This document shows positions 18,005 to 26,935 of a DNA stretch of 64,000 bases, piece by piece. Position numbers and translations under genes: made by a program. The notes under the pieces are model-generated. The model worked only from the letters and a program-made list of their open reading frames with translations. It did no database searches and was not told the DNA's origin. Each line of letters starts with the position of its first letter. Within the stretch, counting starts at the first letter, position 1. This stretch comes from JBDIAG01 sp963835085 (GTDB lineage Bacteria > Actinomycetota > Actinomycetes > Actinomycetales > CAWJMD01), in contig CAWIED010000002.1 of assembly GCA_963835085.1 (NCBI GenBank), forward strand, positions 310,001 to 374,000. Direction: 5' to 3'.

Positions 18005-18934
18005 GTGCAGATCTACGACGACGTCACTGAATTGGTCGGTCGTACCCCCTTGGTGCGGTTGAACCGCATCACCGATGGAGCCGACGCCACGATCCTGGCC
18101 AAACTCGAGTTCTACAACCCTGCCAACTCCGTCAAGGACCGCATCGGCGTGGCCATGATCGACGCGGCGGTCGAGTCGGGTCAGCTCAAGCCGGGCGGAA
18201 CGGTCGTGGAGGCCACCAGCGGCAACACCGGCATCGCGCTCGCCATGGTCGGCGCCGCCCGTGGTTACAAGGTCGTCCTCACAATGCCCGAGACGATGTC
18301 GAAGGAGCGTCGGGCCCTGCTGCGCGCCTTCGGCGCCGAGCTCGTGCTCACCCCCGGCTCCGAGGGCATGAAGGGTGCCGTCAACCGGGCGGAGGAGATC
18401 GGCAAGGAGCGCGGCGGGGTGCTCGTGCGGCAGTTCGCCAACGTGGCGAACCCGGCCATCCACCGCAAGACCACCGCCGAGGAGATCTGGAACGACACCG
18501 ACGGCGGCGTCGACATTGTCATCGCCGGCATCGGCACCGGCGGCACCATCACCGGTGTGGGCCAGGTGCTCAAGGAGCGCAAGCCCGGCGTGCAGATCAT
18601 CGCGGTCGAGCCGGCGGAGTCACCCATCCTCAACGGTGGCGCCCCCGGCCCGCACAAGATCCAGGGCCTCGGTGCCAACTTCGTGCCCGAGATCCTCGAC
18701 ACCTCGATCTACGACGAAGTCATCGACGTCAACGCCGAGACCGCTGTCAGCTGGGCCCGTCGGGCCGCCGCCGAGGAGGGCCTGCTCGTGGGCATCTCCT
18801 CGGGCGCTGCACTGGCTGCGGCTGTCGAGGTGGCCAAGCGTCCCGAGAACCAGGGCAAGACGATCGTCGTCGTCATCCCATCGTTCGGCGAGCGTTACCT
18901 GTCGACGATCCTGTACAGCGACCTCATGGACTGA
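18005..18934 (+). CDS. cysK: Cysteine synthase (O-acetylserine sulfhydrylase)
   Basis: Makes cysteine from O-acetylserine and sulfide with pyridoxal phosphate. The 309-residue protein has the PLP lysine K44 in NSVKDRIG, the substrate loop TSGNTGIALA, the phosphate loop GIGTGGTITG and GISSGAA near the end. GTG 18005 is preceded by GAGGAGAG. Its stop is two bases before the serine acetyltransferase start, so the pair makes one cysteine-synthesis operon, and the two proteins probably form the cysteine synthase complex. Cysteine feeds mycothiol synthesis in actinobacteria. Confidence 0.96.
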   Translation: MQIYDDVTELVGRTPLVRLNRITDGADATILAKLEFYNPANSVKDRIGVAMIDAAVESGQLKPGGTVVEATSGNTGIALAMVGAARGYKVVLTMPETMSKERRALLRAFGAELVLTPGSEGMKGAVNRAEEIGKERGGVLVRQFANVANPAIHRKTTAEEIWNDTDGGVDIVIAGIGTGGTITGVGQVLKERKPGVQIIAVEPAESPILNGGAPGPHKIQGLGANFVPEILDTSIYDEVIDVNAETAVSWARRAAAEEGLLVGISSGAALAAAVEVAKRPENQGKTIVVVIPSFGERYLSTILYSDLMD

Positions 18935-18936
18935 AT

Positions 18937-19575
18937 TTGCCAACCACCGACGCAACCGCGCGGCAAGGCGGGCTGAGCCTGTCCGACCTTGCCGCGCACG
19001 CCGCCCGGCGCGTCCTCGAAGATCTCGAGGTCGCGCAGTCGAAAGACCCAGCAGCCGGCTCCACGTTCGAGATCTTTCTGACAACGCCTGGGCTGCACGC
19101 TATCTGGAGTCACCGGATCGCCCACCGGATGTGGAACACCCCGGGCCTACGGCTGCCCTCAAGGCTGCTGGCCACCCTCAGCCGTTCCATCACCGGCGTC
19201 GAGATCCACCCCGGTGCCACCATCGGCCGGCGGTTCTTCATCGACCACGGCATGGGGGTCGTTATCGGTGAGACCGCCGAAGTGGGCGACGACGTCATGC
19301 TCTACCACGGGGTCACCCTCGGGGGCCGCTCGCTGGCGAAGGTCAAGCGCCACCCCACGGTCGAAGACGGGGTGACGATCGGCGCCGGCGCTCGTGTGCT
19401 GGGCCCGGTGGTGATCGGCGAGGGTGCGCAGATCGGCGCCAATGCCGTTGTCGTCAAAGACGTTCCCCCGCACAGCGTGGTCGTCGGGGTGCCCGGCAAG
19501 GTGCGCAAGCTGTCCCCCGAGGTGCAGCAGAAGGTGGACGAGGCCGACCTCATCGACCCGGCCATCTGGATCTGA
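18937..19575 (+). CDS. cysE: Serine O-acetyltransferase
   Basis: Acetylates serine with acetyl-CoA, the first step of cysteine synthesis. The 212-residue short (EpsC-type) protein has left-handed beta-helix hexapeptide repeats (GATIGRRFFIDHGMGVVIGE and onward), the catalytic His-containing IDHG and YHGVTLGG motifs, and a C-terminus ending in isoleucine (PAIWI). Terminal Ile is what CysK-binding SATs use to dock in the cysteine synthase active site. TTG 18937, two bases after the cysK stop, implies coupled translation. Confidence 0.95.
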   Translation: MPTTDATARQGGLSLSDLAAHAARRVLEDLEVAQSKDPAAGSTFEIFLTTPGLHAIWSHRIAHRMWNTPGLRLPSRLLATLSRSITGVEIHPGATIGRRFFIDHGMGVVIGETAEVGDDVMLYHGVTLGGRSLAKVKRHPTVEDGVTIGAGARVLGPVVIGEGAQIGANAVVVKDVPPHSVVVGVPGKVRKLSPEVQQKVDEADLIDPAIWI

Positions 19576-19616
19576 CCGGATAAACCTTGGCGAGGGCCGG
19601 TATAGGCCCTGCCGCC

Positions 19617-19692
19617 TTTCCGAACTGTGACGTTCCTCCGCCGCTGGTCACCAGCTTGGTCACCTTTGGCCGACGAACGTCACAGTTCGGCG
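19617..19692. repeat. Palindromic intergenic element, family B copy 1
   Basis: Arms CCGAACTGTGACGTTC and GAACGTCACAGTTCGG (16 bp, perfect) enclose about 40 bp containing CCAGCTTGGTCAC. It starts about 45 bp after the cysE stop. Copies 2 and 3 are at about 29807 and 34608. Between copies 1 and 3 the arm changes from GTGACG to GTCACG, with the matching change in the opposite arm. Confidence 0.8.
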
Positions 19693-19822
19693 AGGCGGCG
19701 GGGTCACCGGCGCGGCAAGCCGGCAGCCAGGCGGGTGCAGGGGCAGCGGCGATACGGCCGCGCGGTACCTTGACGTCGAGAGTTTCCGTGCTTGCCGAGA
19801 CGATCCAGGAGTCGCCGAACCG

Positions 19823-22039
<2,217 letters not shown>

Positions 22040-22075
22040 GCCGAACGCCTGAACCGACCCGCAACAGCTGAGCAG

Positions 22076-22120
22076 ACTGCCCGTCCGCATCGCGCGATAG
22101 TGCGCGATGCGGCGGGCAGT
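22076..22120. terminator. icd terminator hairpin
   Basis: A long stem, ACTGCCCG plus CCGCATCGCGC with one bulged T at 22084, pairs with 22102-22120 around a 6-base loop. It starts 37 bp after the icd stop. At 19 pairs it is one of the strongest hairpins in the window. Confidence 0.85.
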
Positions 22121-22159
22121 TCGGTCTGTCGGGGATGGTTGCCTGCGCGGCGCTGCCGC

Positions 22160-22221
22160 CGTCTGAAGAACCCGCAGGACTGCAATCGTCTGAAGGCGCG
22201 CGAGACCGCAGCCGTCTGAAG
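22160..22221. repeat. Three CGTCTGAAG direct repeats
   Basis: CGTCTGAAG occurs at 22160-22168, 22187-22195 and 22213-22221, spaced 26-27 bp apart, between the icd hairpin and the convergent end of the aldehyde dehydrogenase gene. The near-regular spacing is noticeable, but the unit is short and could be chance or a degraded tandem repeat. Confidence 0.4.
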
Positions 22222-22274
22222 ACCCAGCGCTGCGCGAGGTGCTCGCTGCCGATGCCCCCGCGCCGGGAAGTCGG

Positions 22275-23642
22275 TCAGGCGATCCGGATCAGCTTCTTGT
22301 TGACGAACTCGTCGAGACCGTATTTGCCCAGCTCGCGTCCCATGCCGGAGCGCTTGACCCCGCCGAACGGCAGTTCTGCCGACGTGCCGCCGTTCTCGTT
22401 CACGTAGACCATGCCCGACTCGATCTGGTTGGCCACGCGCAGAGCCTTGTCGGGGTCGTCGGTGTTCACGCTGGCGCCCAGCCCGAATGGGGTGGCGTTG
22501 GCGAGCTCGACAGCCTTGTTCTCGTCGGCCACCCGGTAGACCATGGCCACCGGCCCGAAGAGCTCTTCGGTGTAGGCGTCCATCTCCGGGGTGATGTCCG
22601 TGAGCAGGGTGGGGGCGAACCAGGCGCCCGGACGGTCCAGTCGCTGCCCGCCCAGTCGCAGGGTGGCACCCTGTGCCACGGCGTGGTCGACCTGGGCGGC
22701 TAGGTTGTCGACGGCCGACTGCGACGACATCGGCCCGAACTGCGTGTCGGGATCGGTGGGGTCGCCGACAGCGATCGAGGAGATCACCTGCTGCAGGCCG
22801 TCCACGAACTCGTCGTAAAGGTCGTCGGTGACGATGATGCGCTTGGGAGAGTTGCAAGCCTGGCCTGAATTGCGCATCCGGCCGATGCCGGCGCGCTTGA
22901 TCACGCTGGGCAGGTCATTGCTGTCGAGCACGATGAACGGATCTGACCCGCCGAGCTCCAGCACCACCTTCTTGAGGTGGCGCCCCGCCACTTCGGCCAC
23001 GGCGGCTCCGGCCCGCTCCGAACCGGTCAGCGAGACACCTTGCACCCGCGGGTCGGGGATGATCAACTCCGCCACCTGCTCGTTGCTCGCGAAGATGTTC
23101 ACGTACGAGCCTTCGGCGAAACCGGCGTCGAGGAAGATCTGCTCCATGGCCAGCGCCGAGGCCGGGTTGAGCGGAGAGTGCTTGAGCAGCACCGAGTTTC
23201 CGATCGCCAGTGCAGGTGCGGCGAAACGGGCCACCTGGTAGTAGGGGAAGTTCCACGGCATGATGCCGAGCAGCACCCCTACCGCCTCCTTGCGCACCAG
23301 GGCGCGCCCACCGGCGACGACGTCGAGTTCCTCATCGGCCAGCAGCTCGGCGGCCTTGTCGGCATAGAACTGGTAGATCGAGACGACGATGTCGATCTCA
23401 CCGCGCGACTGGCTGATCGGCTTGCCCATCTCGCGGGTGATGAGCAGCGCCAGCTCATCCTTGCGTTCGCGGTACAGCTCGGCTACCCGGGCCAGCTTCT
23501 CGGTGCGGGATCCGAGGGCGGAGCTGCGCAGGCTCTCGTGGCCCGACTGCGCCAGGGCCAGGGCCGCGCCGATCTCAGCGTCCGTGGCCGTGGCGTACTC
23601 CTGCTCGATCTCGCCGGTCGCCGGGTTCGTCACTGCATACAT
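22275..23642 (-). CDS. NAD(P)-dependent aldehyde dehydrogenase, succinate-semialdehyde type
   Basis: A 455-residue aldehyde dehydrogenase. It shows the cofactor region MPWNFPYYQVARFAAPAL, the general base in ELGGSDPF, and the catalytic cysteine in RNSGQACNSPKRI. The closest family is succinate-semialdehyde dehydrogenase (GabD/Sad-like), which oxidises SSA to succinate. It is about 25-30 residues shorter at the N-terminus than GabD, as in the actinobacterial GabD1/GabD2 group. Start ATG 23642. A GABA permease-like transporter is encoded at 60.6 kb, though too far away to be evidence of a pathway. Confidence 0.88.
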   Translation of the reverse strand: MYAVTNPATGEIEQEYATATDAEIGAALALAQSGHESLRSSALGSRTEKLARVAELYRERKDELALLITREMGKPISQSRGEIDIVVSIYQFYADKAAELLADEELDVVAGGRALVRKEAVGVLLGIMPWNFPYYQVARFAAPALAIGNSVLLKHSPLNPASALAMEQIFLDAGFAEGSYVNIFASNEQVAELIIPDPRVQGVSLTGSERAGAAVAEVAGRHLKKVVLELGGSDPFIVLDSNDLPSVIKRAGIGRMRNSGQACNSPKRIIVTDDLYDEFVDGLQQVISSIAVGDPTDPDTQFGPMSSQSAVDNLAAQVDHAVAQGATLRLGGQRLDRPGAWFAPTLLTDITPEMDAYTEELFGPVAMVYRVADENKAVELANATPFGLGASVNTDDPDKALRVANQIESGMVYVNENGGTSAELPFGGVKRSGMGRELGKYGLDEFVNKKLIRIA

Positions 23643-23686
23643 TCGTCGTGCCTCTCGTCGAGTCGCTGGTCTGGTCGGGATGGTTT

Positions 23687-24589
23687 TCAGCCACCCATGC
23701 CGCGAAGGAAATCCTCCACCTCGTCGGCCAGCGCGTCACCCGCGGGGATCTCCGATTCCGGCAGAGCGCCTGCCTGCCCCAGCCCGAGGGCGCCCGACTC
23801 GGCGTCGAAGGCCTTCTCCATGTTGGTGATCGCCTCCTGCAGCTGGGGTGCCTGCTCCACCTGTTCGTCGACCTTGGCCAGCACATCTGCTCCGGCCGTG
23901 CGCAGTTCGGCCGTGGGCAGGTCGAGATCAGCGGCCTCGCTGACAGCGTCGAGCAGCGCGACGGCTGCCGGTGGGTACTCGATGTCTGAGAGATAGTGCG
24001 GCACGTGCACCGCGAAACCCATGGCGTCGACGCCGGCCTGACCCAGCCGCATCTCGAGCAGCGACAGCATGTTGCCAGGCAGCCGGACATCGTCGATCCA
24101 GCGCGGGCTGCCGGCGATGAGCTCACGTCGTGAAGCATGAGCGGTCATCCGCAACGGACGAGTGTGTGGCGCCGCCCAGGGAATGCCGTGGCCGCTGATG
24201 GCCAGCTTCACTCCGTAGCGGTCGACCAGTTCGCCCACGGCCGTCGCGAACAGCTCCCACTGGAAGTCGGGTTCGGGGCCGCGCAGCACGTAGAACTGCG
24301 CGCCGGCCGAGTCGGTGACCAGCTCCAAGGTGAGGCTGAACCGTTCCAGGTCGGAAAAGTGGTCGCCGGAGAAGGTCATGGCGGGTCGGCGGCTGCGGTA
24401 GTCGATGAGCTGGTCGGCGTCGAAGCGGGCGAGCAGCTTGCGTTCGAAGGTCGTCATCACCGCGTCGGCGGCCATCGCACCGGCCTGGCCGGCGTCGACG
24501 AAACCCGTGAGGGAGTAGAAAAGCACCGGACGGTCGGAGTCGACCTTCGAGTCGTCGACGATCTCGTAGAGTTCGTGGGCGTTTCGCAC
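23687..24589 (-). CDS. PAC2 family protein (proteasome-assembly-chaperone fold)
   Basis: A 300-residue actinobacterial PAC2 protein (PF09754), seen from VLFYSLTGFVDAGQAG at the start and the central AISGHGIPWAAPHTRPLRMT. In archaea and eukaryotes this fold chaperones proteasome assembly. In actinobacteria the role is not settled. The C-terminal ~60 residues are an acidic helical tail. GTG 24589 has AAAGGAG just upstream. No proteasome genes are in this window. It lies 44 bp upstream of the aldehyde dehydrogenase gene on the same strand, so they may share a transcript. Confidence 0.85.
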   Translation of the reverse strand: MRNAHELYEIVDDSKVDSDRPVLFYSLTGFVDAGQAGAMAADAVMTTFERKLLARFDADQLIDYRSRRPAMTFSGDHFSDLERFSLTLELVTDSAGAQFYVLRGPEPDFQWELFATAVGELVDRYGVKLAISGHGIPWAAPHTRPLRMTAHASRRELIAGSPRWIDDVRLPGNMLSLLEMRLGQAGVDAMGFAVHVPHYLSDIEYPPAAVALLDAVSEAADLDLPTAELRTAGADVLAKVDEQVEQAPQLQEAITNMEKAFDAESGALGLGQAGALPESEIPAGDALADEVEDFLRGMGG

Positions 24590-24720
24590 AGTTCTCCTTT
24601 GTCACGGACGACGGGGCAGACGTCACCTGACCAACGTTCGGCCCCCGGTGGTGATTCCTTGTGCGCGATCGGGTGTCTCCTCGCGGTCCTGCAGTGTTTG
24701 CGAGCCTGTTGTGTATGGCG

Positions 24721-24766
24721 TTCGTGCACTCGGTCTGGAGTGCACTCAGTCTGTGCACTCGGTCTG
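24721..24766. repeat. Direct repeats GTGCACTCRGTCTG upstream of the PAC2 gene
   Basis: Three close copies of GTGCACTC(G/A)GTCTG lie between about 24723 and 24765, with a related TTCGCGAGTCTG just after. They sit about 135 bp upstream of the PAC2 start on its template side, in the spacer after the debranching-like gene. They could be a cluster of regulator sites or a small degraded repeat. Confidence 0.45.
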
Positions 24767-24808
24767 CGTGCGCCGGGTTCGCGAGTCTGATCTTCGCGAA
24801 CCCGCGCC

Positions 24809-26017
24809 TTACTGGATGTGGCGCTCGCCGGCCCGGCCCGACCAGTCCTCGTCCCAGGCGACGACGGCGCCCACGGTCCAAGCCTGGATCCGGTTCGAAA
24901 TGGTCGACGCAGCCAGCTCACCCTCGGGGGAGACCGCATACAGCTCCGGAAAATGTCCCAGTTCCGCCAGGGCGGCCAGCACTCCGTCGCGCACGGTGTC
25001 GGCCGCAGGATGCCCGACGGCGCGCAGCCCGCCCCAGACGAACCAGTTGTCGAAGGGCCAGATGGCGCCGCGATGGTACGCCTGCGGATGGAACCGCGGG
25101 TGCTCCGACGACAGCGTCCTGGCGCCGTATCGGGTGAGAACGTCCGGACGGGTGAGCCTTTCGGCTAGGGCGTCGGCCGCTGCTCCCTGCACCGCCCCGG
25201 CCCAGAGCAACCAGCCGAGCTGGGAGCCGGCCCCAGGAACGACCTGGTCGTCGCCGTCCACCGCCATCGCGTCGGGCGTGAAGGCGGCGGCCACCCGCTC
25301 GCGCAACGCGGTGGCCGCGGCGCAGACCTGGGCCGAGAGCTCTGGGTGGAGGGCCTCGATGGCCGCCAATCCCACGAGGGCTGTCGCCTGTGAGTCGGCG
25401 TCTGCGAGCGGTGCCGGAGGCATGGAGCCGTCGGGCTCAACGATGCCGCCGCCGGCTGCGTCCGTCGGATCCTGGGCATCGCGCCAGCCCTGATGCGCCA
25501 GCCCACCGCTATATCTACGCACCGGGGAGCGCAGCAGGCCGCCGCCGCGAGCCAGCGCACCCAGCAACCACTGCCCGGCGGCCCGTGAGTGGTCGGCAAG
25601 TTCGAGCTGCAGCGCGGCGTCACCGGTCATCGCCAGCAGGTGCAGGAACCACGGCACGGAGTCGTTGCTGCCGTAGTAGGCGATGGCGCCGTCGCGCACC
25701 GGCCAGCCCAGGTCGATCATGTACTGCGGTGCCACGGGCCGGTACTCGTGCACGATACGGCCGGGTTGCTCGTCGGTCTCCGGGTCGTCGCGGGTGCCCT
25801 GTTGGGCCGCCAGCTGGCGCAGGGTCGTGGTCGCGATGTCGGGGCGAACCGGCAGCGCCTGGAGCGCGGTGATGAGGGAGTCCCGGCCGAAGAGGCAGTG
25901 GTACCGCCCGGGATCGTCCGAACCGATGGGCGTCGACGACGCGTAGACCCAACCCTGGCTCGAGCGGAGCGCGCCGAGGGTGTCAAGCGCTGAACTGGGC
26001 TGCTCGGTCTGAGTCAC
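24809..26017 (-). CDS. Glycogen-debranching-type glucosidase ((alpha/alpha)6 barrel)
   Basis: About 402 residues from GTG 26017. The YHCLFGRDSLITALQAL block near the N-terminus and HRGAIWPFDNWFVWGG near the C-terminus match the amylo-alpha-1,6-glucosidase domain of glycogen debranching enzymes and related (alpha/alpha)6 glycosidases, in which GRDS and the WPxDN loop line the active site. It lacks the N-terminal transferase or beta-sandwich domain of full debranchers. A plausible role is hydrolysis of branched or short alpha-glucans. A longer frame to ATG 26140 would overlap the divergent thioesterase start, so I prefer the internal start, with moderate confidence. No clear ribosome binding site decides it. 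Confidence 0.75.
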   Translation of the reverse strand: MTQTEQPSSALDTLGALRSSQGWVYASSTPIGSDDPGRYHCLFGRDSLITALQALPVRPDIATTTLRQLAAQQGTRDDPETDEQPGRIVHEYRPVAPQYMIDLGWPVRDGAIAYYGSNDSVPWFLHLLAMTGDAALQLELADHSRAAGQWLLGALARGGGLLRSPVRRYSGGLAHQGWRDAQDPTDAAGGGIVEPDGSMPPAPLADADSQATALVGLAAIEALHPELSAQVCAAATALRERVAAAFTPDAMAVDGDDQVVPGAGSQLGWLLWAGAVQGAAADALAERLTRPDVLTRYGARTLSSEHPRFHPQAYHRGAIWPFDNWFVWGGLRAVGHPAADTVRDGVLAALAELGHFPELYAVSPEGELAASTISNRIQAWTVGAVVAWDEDWSGRAGERHIQ

Positions 26018-26129
26018 CGCGTCATTGTGCCTCGCTCGCTCAAGAGCCGTGATCGGGGCGGTTTCGGCAGGGTGGGCCGCAGGCCCGCGCCGGATGATTC
26101 CCAGGTCCGGCAGGTGATGGGATAGCGAC

Positions 26130-26597
26130 ATGACCGACAACCCGGCAGGAACCCCTCACACCGCTTCGCCCGACCCGGCCGCCGATGAGCTGTTGGCCAA
26201 GGTCCGCGACCTCCGGGGTGCGTTCAGCGATTACCTGGGCCTCGAGATCGTCTCTGCCAGCGCCACCGAGCTGGTCGCCCGCTGGCCCATCGGCCCGCAC
26301 CTGCACCAACCCTTCGGCATCGTGCACGGCGGCGCCCACGCGGCGGTGGTCGAGACCGTCGGAAGTATCGGCGCGTCCCTGTCGATGGACGGGCGTGGGT
26401 ACGTGGTCGGGGTCAACAACAACACCGATTTCTACCGGGCCGTGCGTGAAGGAGTGCTCGACGTGGTGGCCACAGCCCTGCACCAGGGTCGCTCGCAGCA
26501 GGTGTGGCAGGTGGAGATCCGTGACGAGCAGCAACGGCTCGTGGCCCGCGGCACCCTCCGCCTGCAGAACCTCTACACCTCCTCGGGCCAGAGCTAG
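26130..26597 (+). CDS. Hotdog-fold acyl-CoA thioesterase (PaaI-like)
   Basis: A 155-residue PaaI/YbgC-type hotdog protein, with the helix-cap motif HQPFGIVHGGAHAAVVETVGS and the strand NNNTDFYRAVREG. Such enzymes hydrolyse acyl- or aryl-CoA thioesters in the cytoplasm; the substrate cannot be read from the sequence. ATG 26130 is used. The gene diverges from the debranching-like gene with a spacer of about 110 bp and is followed by palindromic element A copy 2. Confidence 0.87.
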   Translation: MTDNPAGTPHTASPDPAADELLAKVRDLRGAFSDYLGLEIVSASATELVARWPIGPHLHQPFGIVHGGAHAAVVETVGSIGASLSMDGRGYVVGVNNNTDFYRAVREGVLDVVATALHQGRSQQVWQVEIRDEQQRLVARGTLRLQNLYTSSGQS

Positions 26598-26688
26598 GGC
26601 GCGCCGGCGAATAGCCACTGCGTGTCGCTTCCTGGGTCGGACGCCGGACGGCGTTGTCAGCCGCGCCCTAGTCAGAGCGGGGTGCTGT

Positions 26689-26776
26689 CCCTTTTCCGAC
26701 CCGAATCCAATCCGACGACGTGGGCTGAGCACGAAATTCGAGGGCGGCCCACTAATCGTGTCGGATTCCGGACATC
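26689..26776. repeat. Palindromic intergenic element, family A copy 2 (decayed)
   Basis: The core GCTGAGCACGAAATTCGAGG and the right arm ATCGTGTCGGATTCCGGACA correspond to copy 1 at 1017-1110. The left arm has diverged, so pairing is imperfect. It lies about 90 bp after the thioesterase stop and upstream of the dikinase gene. Conservation of the unpaired core as well as the arm shows that this is a repeat family, not two unrelated hairpins. Confidence 0.7.
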
Positions 26777-26935
26777 CTCGAACCGCAACGTCGCGCACGA
26801 CCCGTCGCTCGACACCAACGGATCCGCCCACTCCGTCCAGAAGCTCCACGCACAGCCGTGCGGTGGTCGCGAGGGTTCCCGGTCGACCAGGAGCAGGGAG
26901 GCTGAACCCTGTCAAGGTGGCCTGGAGATGGTTGC